Of a DNA stretch of 28,745 nt, positions 15,826 through 23,475 are shown piece by piece. Position 1 is the stretch's first letter; every line of letters begins with the position of its first letter. This DNA is from Lachnospiraceae bacterium (lineage in GTDB: Bacteria > Bacillota > Clostridia > Lachnospirales > Lachnospiraceae), in NCBI GenBank assembly GCA_009774395.1, contig VSNQ01000049.1, positions 1 through 28,745 on the forward strand, given 5' to 3'. The translations under genes were made by a program, and so were the position numbers. Below the pieces are notes generated by a model. The model was not told the DNA's origin. It did no database searches and saw only the letters and a program-made list of their open reading frames with translations.

Positions 15826-16056
15826 TTATATTTCTGTCTGAATTAAGCTTCCGAAATTTCTCTCTCCCTGAAAAATTCCATACACATATGCAGAACTTTC
15901 CCGATATAACCCCGTTTCAATATCCATCAGCTTATCAAATGTCTGCGAATTATAGAAAATCTGCATAGCATGATCATACTCTAACCCAAAATCCTGAACA
16001 ATGTATTCAATAATATCCTGAATACTATATTCCATTAACTGCTCCTGCTTTGTCAT
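15826..16056 (-). CDS. small protein of unknown function, possible antitoxin
   Basis: 76-residue acidic protein beginning MTKQEQLMEYSIQDIIEY and predicted mainly helical (DIIEYIVQDFGLEYDHAMQI). I do not recognise the family. Its ATG overlaps the TGA of the DUF3990 gene (ATGA), so the two are translationally coupled and probably made in ratio. Small helical proteins coupled to an ADP-ribosyltransferase-like gene are often partners or antitoxins; that is inference from context. The frame is open 19 codons further upstream but there it only overlaps the end of the DUF3990 gene. Confidence 0.75.
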   Translation of the reverse strand: MTKQEQLMEYSIQDIIEYIVQDFGLEYDHAMQIFYNSQTFDKLMDIETGLYRESSAYVYGIFQGERNFGSLIQTEI

Positions 16057-16562
16057 TGCAACACACCCACTTTCCTTAAAAGCTGAACCGCTTTTTCTGT
16101 ATGAAAAGAACACTGGCTCGTTGTTTCCCGAAATGTCATTCCCTTCAGCAATGTTTCAAATGAAATCATACGATTTTGATATTGCCGGAAAAGCACTGTC
16201 ATGTCATCATCGGCAATCGGCCCAGTTACAATATCATACTTATAATCAAAATTGCAGTCCAGACATCCAAAATCTGTGAACCCTTTACTCCGATTATTCA
16301 TCACAAACACTGCCCATCTCTCTGACGGATTTCTCCCAAAATCTAATATGTTCAATCCGCTGTTTTCCTTATAATTGTCCGCTATCTCATACATATTCAC
16401 AATTGGGTTTCCACCATAAATTCTTGCAACACGCTTTGCCATTTTCTGTGCCTGCTCCAAAATTTCTGTCGTGTAAAATCCTTTTCCAAAATCCTTATAT
16501 GGACGGCATAACGCCAAATCAATTGACTGTATGTCAATGTTGGTTCCATGGTATAACATCAT
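16053..16562 (-). CDS. DUF3990 protein, ADP-ribosyltransferase-like
   Basis: 169-residue protein resembling DUF3990, a family assigned to the ADP-ribosyltransferase fold. The opening MMLYHGTNIDIQ and the following DFGKGFYTTEILEQAQKMA match the first strand (H-G-T) and the G-x-G-F-Y-T-T segment common to ART enzymes. A likely third-motif acidic residue lies in the C-terminal half but I cannot fix it by eye. It is probably a NAD-dependent modifying toxin or effector. Start: ATG 16562, overlapping the TGA of the DUF3791 gene and preceded by GGAGG; a second ATG follows at once. It is the middle gene of a three-gene chain joined by ATGA overlaps. Confidence 0.75.
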   Translation of the reverse strand: MMLYHGTNIDIQSIDLALCRPYKDFGKGFYTTEILEQAQKMAKRVARIYGGNPIVNMYEIADNYKENSGLNILDFGRNPSERWAVFVMNNRSKGFTDFGCLDCNFDYKYDIVTGPIADDDMTVLFRQYQNRMISFETLLKGMTFRETTSQCSFHTEKAVQLLRKVGVLQ

Positions 16563-16780
16563 ACTAACATTCCTCCATTTTTTTTGCAGATTAACAACAT
16601 ATCGTTAAGTGCATCTTCTAAAGGAAGTGTATGTTCTATATCATAATTCTCTTTTAAGAACTCTATCGCTTTATGCTGAAACAGATATTGAAATGCTTCT
16701 TTAACTGATAAATTGTGTTCATGCGCAAATTCATTGACACATATAACAGTATAGTTTATTTGTTTTCTTTCCTCACTCAT
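16559..16780 (-). CDS. DUF3791 protein, probable partner of DUF3990
   Basis: 73-residue helical protein (MSEERKQINYTVICVNEFAH, then SVKEAFQYLFQHKAIEFLKE and YDIEHTLPLEDALNDML) that resembles DUF3791. DUF3791 and DUF3990 genes are often adjacent in Firmicutes, suggesting a functional pair. The ATG at 16780 follows GGGAGG; the longer open frame upstream overlaps the hsdS remnant and is not used. First gene of the island, 52 bp after the hsdS stop. I see no strong promoter in that gap, so it may be read from hsdMS. Confidence 0.75.
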   Translation of the reverse strand: MSEERKQINYTVICVNEFAHEHNLSVKEAFQYLFQHKAIEFLKENYDIEHTLPLEDALNDMLLICKKNGGMLV

Positions 16781-16832
16781 AATATTCCTCCCTTCAGGAT
16801 AAGTATAATATGATAAACGATAATTTAGTGGC

Positions 16833-17969
16833 TTAGATCTGGATGTTGGATACATCGATTTCGCCGGACATGAGCTTGGGGAGAAGGGTATCCCTCGTTT
16901 CGGCAAGGTGCTTATTCTCAATCCGCTTAGCTATTATCAGGTTATAAATAGGCTGGAGCAATTCTCCAATCCGCTTGTAGTCATCCTCTGCTGGAATTAA
17001 CACCGTTGCCTTTGCCAATTCGTCACGCTTAATATGCCCCATCGTTGTTGCTTTATCTGCCGCAACAGCAATGAAGCGGTCAAGATGATGCTTCGTCCAA
17101 GCGTAGTAGAACCACTTGTCATATTTCGCCGAGGTAACTTTGAACAGATGTTAGTTGAGTCCACAAGTTCCACCACACCAAAAGTCAACAAGTAGGCTCC
17201 CAGACCAAGAAAAGACTACATCACCATCATGAACGATGTAATCGCTCTTGATGTTAGGGGAACATAGTTCACTACTATCATCACATTAACCCTGACGAAG
17301 TTCCTTGATTTTAAGGACGGGAATACCCATCTCGCCATTTTCCGGTCGATATTTCTGCATAGCTAAACCGTTCAGATAGTCTGCAATATCTATGAGACTT
17401 GCCTGTTTACATCCAGCGGGGAGCGTTTGAACAGACAAAAGCTCGTTTTGAAAAGTTGCTTGTGCTTGTTGAAGTAAATTATCGTTTATCTGTCTATTAA
17501 GTTCTATTTTGTCATCTATATCGGATAAAATCCCTGCAATTTTCTGCTGCGTTTCCAAATCAAATGCAGGCACAGGATATTGCATTATTGCATTTTTATC
17601 ACCACGAGGCATTTTAGTTCCCTTCGATGTTGCATTGGAATAATCAAAGAAAGCATCGTCTGCAAGCACATAATATAGAAACTTTGCGTCTATACCTTCC
17701 TTAGCTCTCAATACCAACACATCATTTGAACAACCACCATCACTTTCGGCAAACCAAATCTTCTTAAAATACGGTCTTATATTTGATACCAATGTATCAT
17801 ATTGTTGATATTGCTGTGTCTGTACTGTTCTTGGCAATGACGACGCAGTCGTAACTCCCCCTTTATTAGACAACATATTCTCTGTAGAGATATAGTTTTT
17901 CTCCGTTAATTCTGTTACATCAACTTTTCCCTTGGCATAGAAACATATATCACCTAACTTATATTTCAT
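16833..17969 (-). pseudogene. hsdS: type I specificity subunit hsdS, interrupted by two in-frame stops
   Basis: The full-length frame would give 378 residues, normal for HsdS. It is one uninterrupted reading frame except for TAA at 17288-17286 and TAA at 17153-17151; no frameshift is needed. The second stop replaces Q in the family motif GLNQHLFKV (here GLN-stop-HLFKV), a CAA to TAA change. The first follows KIKELRQG, before CDDSSELCSP. What remains translatable from ATG 17969 is 228 residues: target-recognition domain 1, the helical spacer (QQKIAGILSDIDDKIELNRQ) and the start of domain 2. The last 69 codons (from 17042) still read MGHIKRDELAK with an intact second helical spacer. The ATG overlaps the hsdM end by 11 bp. 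Half-length HsdS proteins can work as dimers in some systems, so the first part may not be dead. Confidence 0.88.
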
Positions 17970-19401
17970 ACCCAATCGCCCCCAATTTATTCCTTATCTC
18001 ATCTTCCAATTCATGCGATTTTGCAAACAATCCTGACAATTCAGCGGTCAACCTCTGCTTTTTTTTCTCAAATGGTTCTCCGTCATCTTCTTCCTGCTCT
18101 ATCCCAACATATCTCCCCGGAGTTAAAATATAATCTTGTTTCTCTATCTCCGTTAATGATGCTTCCTTACAAAATCCTTGAATATCCGCATATTCTTTTC
18201 CTTGTCTCCAATTCTGATATGTATCCGCAATCTTTCTAATATCTTCTTCTGACAATTCCCGAACTTTTCGGTCTATCATATGCCCTAATTTTCTTGCGTC
18301 AATAAAAAGCACTTTATTTTGGGAGTATTCTATCTTTCCTTTTCGCATGATCCACAGTGAAACCGGAATACCTGTCGAGTAAAAAAGCTGGCTTGGCATT
18401 GCTACAATACACTCCACAACATCGCCTTTTACCATATTCGCACGGATATTTCCTTCATTTGATGTATTGGAACTCAAAGAACCATTCGCCAAAACAGTTC
18501 CACATACACCCCCTGCCGGATTCAAATGATATAGCATATGCTGGAGCCAAGCAAAATTCGCATTTCCGACAGGCGGGATACCATATTTCCATCTTGGGTC
18601 TTCCTGTAATCGTTCTCCACCCCAATCCGAAATATTGAACGGCGGATTTGCCAATATATAGTTTGCCTTTAATGTCTTGTGTTGGTCATCATGGAAAGAA
18701 TCAGCATTATGCTTCCCAAGATTTGCTTCCAACTGCCTGATTGCCAAGTTCATCTTTGCCAGTTTCCATGTAGTTGGGTTACTCTCCTGACCAAAAATGG
18801 AAATATCCCTCACATTACCTTGATGTTCCTTTACAAATCGTGCCGACTGGCAGAACATACCGCCGCTTCCGCAAGCAGGATCAAAAATCTGCCCCTCAAA
18901 TGGCTCTATCATGGAAACAAGAGTGCGGACAATACAAGAAGGCGTATAAAATTCTCCACCCAATTTTCCCTCTGCGCTTGCAAACTTACTTAAAAAATAT
19001 TCATATACCCTCCCTAAAACATCCCTTTCCTGCGCTGCTGTTGATCCGACTTCAATATTTGTAAAGAGTGTCACAAGCTCCCCCAGCCTTGTTTTGTCCA
19101 ATTCCTGACGGGAATAATTTTTAGTCAGAACTCCCTTTAATGAATCGTTCTCTTTTTCTATTGCATCCATTGCTTGATCTATAACATTGCCAATATCTGT
19201 ACTTGTGGCATGATTTTTAATTTCACTCCACCTAGCATCTTTGGGTACATAAAAAATATTTTCCGCCAAATATTCATCCCTGTCTTCTTCATCACCATAA
19301 CCTTCCGCTAACAATTGCTGATACTTTTCTTCAAATGAATCAGAAACATATTTCAAAAATATAAGCCCCAATACTACATGTTTATATTCTGCTGCATCCA
19401 T
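17959..19401 (-). CDS. hsdM: type I DNA adenine methyltransferase subunit HsdM, abnormal 5' end
   Basis: N6-adenine methyltransferase subunit: SAM-binding motif DPACGSGGMF (174-183), catalytic NPPF (252-255) and the N-terminal helical domain (MDAAEYKHVVLGLIFLKYVS). It would methylate DNA in complex with HsdS. The 480-residue form starts at ATG 19401, but conserved family sequence continues upstream in the same frame (NIGFEEKLWQAADRLRSN, codons up to about 19455). No ATG, GTG or TTG exists there before the in-frame TAA at 19491-19489. ATGs at 19495 and 19486 are in another frame that stops after about a dozen codons. Either a frameshift has cut off the original start, or initiation is at 19401 (poor RBS) or at a CTG/ATT. 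No hsdR gene flanks the locus. Confidence 0.9.
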   Translation of the reverse strand: MDAAEYKHVVLGLIFLKYVSDSFEEKYQQLLAEGYGDEEDRDEYLAENIFYVPKDARWSEIKNHATSTDIGNVIDQAMDAIEKENDSLKGVLTKNYSRQELDKTRLGELVTLFTNIEVGSTAAQERDVLGRVYEYFLSKFASAEGKLGGEFYTPSCIVRTLVSMIEPFEGQIFDPACGSGGMFCQSARFVKEHQGNVRDISIFGQESNPTTWKLAKMNLAIRQLEANLGKHNADSFHDDQHKTLKANYILANPPFNISDWGGERLQEDPRWKYGIPPVGNANFAWLQHMLYHLNPAGGVCGTVLANGSLSSNTSNEGNIRANMVKGDVVECIVAMPSQLFYSTGIPVSLWIMRKGKIEYSQNKVLFIDARKLGHMIDRKVRELSEEDIRKIADTYQNWRQGKEYADIQGFCKEASLTEIEKQDYILTPGRYVGIEQEEDDGEPFEKKKQRLTAELSGLFAKSHELEDEIRNKLGAIGYEI

Positions 19402-19524
19402 ATTAGAGCGTAGCCTATCTGCTGCCTGCCACAGCTTTTCTTCAAATCCTATATTCGTAGTTCCTGCTGCTATAATCAGTTTCCATATTTATCATAAAAT
19501 TGTATAAACTCTCTTTTTTCTTTT

Positions 19525-20025
19525 TCAGCCAAATGCCTGCTTAATACTTTCATAGTGCAGAAAAATCCCCTGCTGGGCAAGGTCTTTTATCTCTTGAAGT
19601 CCAGCAAGCATATATCCGTCTGTTTCCGTTTCCTGCAAATGAATATCCTTTTCGTCAAAATCACCGATAAAGCGGTACACATCTACAAAATAGTTATCCC
19701 CCTCCTCTGGGTTCTCCCTTTTATATGTAAAAAGATATCCGCCTTCCCAGCCGGAAACATCAAGCCCTGTTTCTTCCCTAACTTCCCGCAGCACTGCTTC
19801 CTTAGAGTTTTCACCTGCCATTACGCCTCCGCCGGATACCTCCCACCAGCCGGGCGCCCATGATTTTGTCATAACGCGTTTTGTAATTAAATATTTTCCA
19901 TCATGCCGCCCTATCACGGCAAGCACCGTTAAATGGAAATCGCCTGCTTTCATATTCCAGTCATTACGCTTCATTGTCCTGCCTGTTTTCTGTTTATTTT
20001 CATTATAAATATCCCATAATTCCAT
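19525..20025 (-). CDS. Nudix hydrolase
   Basis: 166-residue Nudix pyrophosphatase. The Nudix box is complete (GGVMAGENSKEAVLREV followed by REETGL), so metal binding and catalysis should be intact. The N-terminal MELWDIYNENKQKTGRTM resembles the D-x-x-N-x-x-x-x-TGR opening of YfcD/isopentenyl-isomerase-like Nudix proteins. The substrate cannot be assigned. The ATG at 20025 follows AGGGAG. It ends about 30 bp before the hsdM region on the same strand with no hairpin between them, so it may be co-transcribed with hsdM. Confidence 0.88.
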   Translation of the reverse strand: MELWDIYNENKQKTGRTMKRNDWNMKAGDFHLTVLAVIGRHDGKYLITKRVMTKSWAPGWWEVSGGGVMAGENSKEAVLREVREETGLDVSGWEGGYLFTYKRENPEEGDNYFVDVYRFIGDFDEKDIHLQETETDGYMLAGLQEIKDLAQQGIFLHYESIKQAFG

Positions 20026-20075
20026 TGTATTTCTCCCTCTGTTGCTTTCACTTCTTTATTTCTAATCTCACACAT

Positions 20076-20233
20076 AGGAAATGTAGAAAACTAAGTGACA
20101 CATCTTGCTTGTCTATTTCTCCAATCTTGCAGGACAAAAAACCTTGACGTAACCCGCTACGCCTACGTTTTTTCTTCTACAATCTTGCAGAAATATTTTG
20201 TGTAATCTGAGCACTTATTTTCCTACATTTCCT
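20076..20233. mobile_element. MITE-like element with 22-bp terminal inverted repeats
   Basis: A 158-bp palindromic element. Left end 20076-20097 begins AGGAAATGTAG; right end 20212-20233 ends CTACATTTCCT. The arms match at 20 of 22 positions. Inside, CAATCTTGCAG occurs twice as a direct repeat. No open frame and no clear target-site duplication are seen. It fills the gap between the fur-family gene and the Nudix gene, both on the minus strand. It could instead be a structured RNA or large terminator. Confidence 0.65.
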
Positions 20234-20248
20234 TATATTTTTGTGTTT

Positions 20249-20680
20249 CTATTTTTGCGCTTTTTCAGCGCAGTCTGCGCACAATCCCATTAATACCGAT
20301 CCAGAACAGTCTAGCAAAAACTTGTGGTGATCGTATAAATGCTTTGTAATCTCCTCCATAAACTCACATTCCATATGGAGAATTTTTCCACATTCCCTGC
20401 ACTGCATATGGATATGCTCATGGCAGCGCGCCTGCGGTTTAACGCACTGATAACGGCAGCATTCCTCCTCTGCTGTCTTATATTTCATAATTATGCCGCA
20501 TTCCGTCAATTTGTCCAAATTTCGGTAAATTGTCGTGAGATTTACCTGATTTCCCTGCTGCTGCATATATTCATTTACATCATATGCACTAAAACTATGC
20601 TCTTTGTGCAGCTGTAAATATGTCATTATTGCGTCTTTGTTTTTGGTGCGGTAATTATTCTTCTGCATTGCGTTTTTCAT
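20249..20680 (-). CDS. Fur-family metalloregulator
   Basis: 143-residue winged-helix repressor of the Fur/Zur/PerR family. DNA-binding part: HSFSAYDVNEYMQQ and VNLTTIYRNLDKL. The metal-binding half has CHEHIHMQCRECGK and a C-terminal CADC pair, giving the two CxxC motifs of the structural zinc site. Which metal it senses cannot be told; the His-rich HEHIH stretch and the lack of a clear PerR or Fur box nearby leave Zur as one option. The ATG at 20680 follows AAGGGG; an upstream start at 20716 is less likely. A 24-bp palindrome at 20725-20748 lies 45 bp upstream and may be its operator. Confidence 0.88.
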   Translation of the reverse strand: MKNAMQKNNYRTKNKDAIMTYLQLHKEHSFSAYDVNEYMQQQGNQVNLTTIYRNLDKLTECGIIMKYKTAEEECCRYQCVKPQARCHEHIHMQCRECGKILHMECEFMEEITKHLYDHHKFLLDCSGSVLMGLCADCAEKAQK

Positions 20681-20724
20681 ACCTATACCCCTTGCGTTCT
20701 TTAGCACGCTTACCAATCCATATT

Positions 20725-20748
20725 TGGAAGTTTACTTTCAAACTTCCA
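20725..20748. promoter_or_regulatory. palindrome upstream of the fur-family gene
   Basis: TGGAAGTTT (20725-20733) and AAACTTCCA (20740-20748) are perfect 9-bp arms around six bases. It could be an autoregulatory operator or a leader hairpin. It does not match the known Fur, PerR or Zur consensus that I can recall. Confidence 0.5.
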
Positions 20749-20783
20749 GTCATGCCGCCATCGGTGGCACAAACAATCAGTGA

Positions 20784-20810
20784 GAAGAATGCCTGCACTT
20801 GGCATTCTTC
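20784..20810. other. perfect 10-bp hairpin
   Basis: GAAGAATGCC (20784-20793) and GGCATTCTTC (20801-20810) pair fully with a 7-nt loop. It abuts the larger hairpin at 20811-20872 and lies in the gap between the inositol-monophosphatase and fur-family genes. No T-run follows on the minus strand. Confidence 0.75.
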
Positions 20811-20872
20811 AGTGTGTAACTTAGATTTTCTTAGCTGGCGTATTTTGGCAGCTTAGAAAATCTTTACACACT
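20811..20872. terminator. long imperfect hairpin after the inositol-monophosphatase gene
   Basis: AGTGTGTAAC followed by AGATTTTCTTAGCTG pairs with CAGCTTAGAAAATCTTTACACACT, about 23 pairs with a small bulge and one mismatch and an 11-nt loop. It begins 34 bp after the stop of the minus-strand gene. The T-run (TTTTC) is on the plus-strand side, so termination in the minus direction is uncertain. Confidence 0.55.
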
Positions 20873-20906
20873 TTTCTCATTCCTATCAGGCAAATCATAA
20901 TTGGGT

Positions 20907-21698
20907 CTATACATTGCACTCTGACATATATTTTGCACATTCCGCATAGCAAACTGCATTGGAAGCAATCACAGAGCATCCTTTCTGTAAAGTAATCGGC
21001 ATCCCCTCTGCGGTTGTCACTTTGCCGCCAGCTTCCTCCACGATTAAAGAGCCTGCTGCATAATCCCAAGGGCTTAACATTAATTCAAAAAATACTTCTG
21101 CCCGTCCTGCTGCAACGCTGCACAAGTCAAATGCTGATGAACCGCTGCGCCGAATATCCAGCGCTTTGTCAAAATACTGATATGCCAATGCAAAGGAACG
21201 CTTGCTTAATTCTTTATAATATGGCGATGTACCAAATAAAACTACTCCGTTGCTTAACGGCTCTTTGGATACTTGTATCGCTTTTCCGTTTAAAAATGCG
21301 CCTTTTCCCTTTACTGCTGTAAACATTTCCTTTAAATAAGGATTGTAAACTATGCCCATATACTGTGCACCATCCAAAGTCAGCCCTACCGATATCATGC
21401 TAATATGATAATCTTTAATAAAATTCGTGGTACCGTCGATTGGATCTACAATAAAAGCATATCCTTTTTCAATAGAAGCGTGTATATCTTCCTCCTCGCC
21501 CACAAAAACCGCCTCCGGAAGAATTGCAAGCAGTTTCTTTTCCAATTCTTTCTGCACTCTTTTGTCATATTCTGTAACAAAATTGGCATGACCCGCCTTC
21601 TCGTCAATTCCTGCCTGCGTTCTGTCCGCATTGATAATAATTTCACCACATTGGGCAACTGCTTCTGTTATTTTTTGTAATAATTCATCTTCGTTCAT
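20907..21698 (-). CDS. inositol monophosphatase family protein
   Basis: 263-residue metal-dependent phosphatase. Signature 1 is DPIDGTTNF with the upstream GEEE metal ligand (VFVGEEEDIH); signature 2 is WDYAAGSLIVEEAGG. All metal ligands seem present. Family members hydrolyse inositol-1-phosphate, fructose-1,6-bisphosphate or 3'-phosphoadenosine-5'-phosphate; I cannot choose among these. The ATG at 21698 follows GGGAGAAG, 25 bp after the stop of the glycosylase gene, so the two form an operon. Confidence 0.9.
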   Translation of the reverse strand: MNEDELLQKITEAVAQCGEIIINADRTQAGIDEKAGHANFVTEYDKRVQKELEKKLLAILPEAVFVGEEEDIHASIEKGYAFIVDPIDGTTNFIKDYHISMISVGLTLDGAQYMGIVYNPYLKEMFTAVKGKGAFLNGKAIQVSKEPLSNGVVLFGTSPYYKELSKRSFALAYQYFDKALDIRRSGSSAFDLCSVAAGRAEVFFELMLSPWDYAAGSLIVEEAGGKVTTAEGMPITLQKGCSVIASNAVCYAECAKYMSECNV

Positions 21699-21723
21699 AA
21701 TATCTTCTCCCTATTTTCTAAAC

Positions 21724-22353
21724 TCACAAGCAATTCCATTTTCCCGCTTGCACAGTACCTGCAACTAAAATTTCTTCACCCCATGTATGTATCAGCCGCT
21801 CCAAACTCCATGCTGCATTTGCCGGACTGGTGGAGGGCAGTTTTACAATCCTTGGCTGCTGCACGGAATGGGGTATATTTTTTGACGCCATGGTCATTGG
21901 CTCTGCTGACTCAAGCAAATCCATATTTTGAAGCGTGCCTTTACAATATTTTATAAATAATTCATATGCTTTTCCGCCGTTTAAATATATCGCCTTGATC
22001 GCGGCGCTTTTTAAAATGATATTAATGTCATTTTCTTTTACATTTTTAATGGAACTATCTGACGATCCCACAATATCACAAGAAGCAATCACATCCCAGA
22101 GTGCCACATGATTTTTTTGCAGAAATGCTTTTTTCTCCTCTATGCTTACTGGTACTGGATTCTGATAAACTGCCGCAAGCACCTTCCAAAACCGATTCTG
22201 CGGATGTCCATAATAGAACTGCTGCGCCCTTGACTGCACAGAAGGCAGAGAACCCAATATTAAAATTTCCGAATCCGCATCAAACACAGGACCAAAAGTA
22301 TGCGTAATATGCTGGTATCCGGCTATGCTGTTTTTCTTCGTATTCATCTCCAA
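21724..22353 (-). CDS. DNA-deoxyinosine glycosylase (hypoxanthine-DNA glycosylase family)
   Basis: 209-residue enzyme of the uracil-DNA glycosylase superfamily. ILGSLPSVQSR and QQFYYGHPQNRFWKVL are typical of the Mug-like/HDG group, and KLPSTSPANA forms the late conserved loop. The family removes hypoxanthine from deaminated adenine in DNA. Start: TTG at 22353 lies nine bases after AAAGGA; the ATG two codons later would have almost no spacing, so TTG is preferred. First gene of a two-gene operon with the phosphatase. Promoter predicted at 22393-22421. Confidence 0.85.
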   Translation of the reverse strand: MEMNTKKNSIAGYQHITHTFGPVFDADSEILILGSLPSVQSRAQQFYYGHPQNRFWKVLAAVYQNPVPVSIEEKKAFLQKNHVALWDVIASCDIVGSSDSSIKNVKENDINIILKSAAIKAIYLNGGKAYELFIKYCKGTLQNMDLLESAEPMTMASKNIPHSVQQPRIVKLPSTSPANAAWSLERLIHTWGEEILVAGTVQAGKWNCL

Positions 22354-22392
22354 AGTTTATATTCCTTTCACTTTGTGCATTCGTCTATTGAT

Positions 22393-22421
22393 AGTATATG
22401 TCAGCCAACAAAAAAACACAA
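22393..22421 (-). promoter_or_regulatory. promoter of the glycosylase-phosphatase operon
   Basis: On the minus strand TTGTGT (22421-22416) and TATACT (22398-22393) are 17 bp apart, about 40 bp before the start codon. Confidence 0.6.
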
Positions 22422-22479
22422 GCAAAAATAATCTTTCCCCTTTCTATGAACCTGTAAACTATAACAAATTTCCGCCCCA

Positions 22480-23370
22480 TTATCGGCTATCTGCATTATG
22501 CCGAAATTCCGAGGGAGTTATCTGCATATATTTGCGGAACACTTTATTAAAATAACTAATATTATTAAATCCCACCATTCCTGCAACTTCACCGATTTCC
22601 CGCCGCGTTTCCCCCAAAAGCTTTGCACTTATGCTGATACGGTAAAAATTAATATACTCTATCACTGACATTTTCGTCACCGTCTTAAACAAACGGCACA
22701 AATGCCCTTCACTGACATGAAATGCTCCTGACAATTCCACCAAAGAAATAGAGCTGTTATAATGCTCTTGGATATATGCAATAACTGCTTTTGCAACCGC
22801 AACTTTATCATATGAATGTTCCACAGCTTCCCTGTTTTCCTGCTCTGCGTGCGCATAATACAAATACCAGATTTCATATAATTTCGCTTTTATCAACAAT
22901 TCATATCCCTTAATTTTCTGCGTAAATACCCCCTGAATTTCCTTTAAAAGTGTTTGTATCTTTCGTTCCCATTGCTCTGTCGGAGAAAGATATTCCCGAA
23001 ATATCACCTTATGATTTTTCACACTGTCAAAATACTGTTGCTGGACTACATCATTAACAAAACTATTTAAAAATGCCTGTTGAAAATCTATTGCCCAAAA
23101 ATCAAACGGCGCACCTAGTTCTTCCTTTACCGAATGCAGGCTGTTAGATCCTATAAAAATAATATCACCCTCTTTTATCCGATAACTTCTCTCATCTACT
23201 GCTATTTGCGCACTTCCTCTAGTTACCATTAAAATTTCTATCTCCTCATGCCAGTGGCATGGCACTCGCTCCCGCAGACTGCCATCAGTTTCTAATTGAT
23301 GAATCATAAAAGGAAACAAAACTGTTCCATGCGGATTCTGCTCCCGCAGCAAATAAAAACTATCATTCAT
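22480..23370 (-). CDS. AraC-family regulator with cupin sensor domain
   Basis: 296-residue transcription factor. The N-terminal cupin (about 20-120) contains CHWHEEIEILMVTRG and GDIIFIGSNSLHSV, typical of sugar-sensing AraC proteins. The C-terminal double helix-turn-helix (about 190-290) includes SLVELSGAFHVSEGHLCRLF and VGFNNISYFNKVFRKYMQIT, then PSEFR. The ATG at 23370 follows AAGGAG; longer forms upstream lack a site. It is divergent from the GH31 gene across 173 bp, the usual arrangement for an activator and its target. The GH31 promoter has a good -10 but no -35, which fits activator dependence. Confidence 0.92.
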   Translation of the reverse strand: MNDSFYLLREQNPHGTVLFPFMIHQLETDGSLRERVPCHWHEEIEILMVTRGSAQIAVDERSYRIKEGDIIFIGSNSLHSVKEELGAPFDFWAIDFQQAFLNSFVNDVVQQQYFDSVKNHKVIFREYLSPTEQWERKIQTLLKEIQGVFTQKIKGYELLIKAKLYEIWYLYYAHAEQENREAVEHSYDKVAVAKAVIAYIQEHYNSSISLVELSGAFHVSEGHLCRLFKTVTKMSVIEYINFYRISISAKLLGETRREIGEVAGMVGFNNISYFNKVFRKYMQITPSEFRHNADSR

Positions 23371-23475
23371 TATTTTTTTACTCCTTACTATCATCCATAA
23401 TATACTAATCAAAATTGTGTTAATATTTGTCTATTTTGTTCAAGTATTTCTATAAAAAAATCATTATAGTTTTAT

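Noticed and set aside
16997..17191. Separate small gene between the hsdS parts
   Set aside because: It is out of frame with hsdS and overlaps sequence whose hsdS-frame translation matches the second recognition domain.
18357..18638. Plus-strand open frames across hsdM (also 18679-18993 and 18774-19064)
   Set aside because: They are antisense to a well-conserved methyltransferase gene and encode no recognisable domain.
20725..20748. Classical Fur or PerR box
   Set aside because: The palindrome is perfect but its sequence does not match the Fur or PerR consensus, so I call it only a possible operator.
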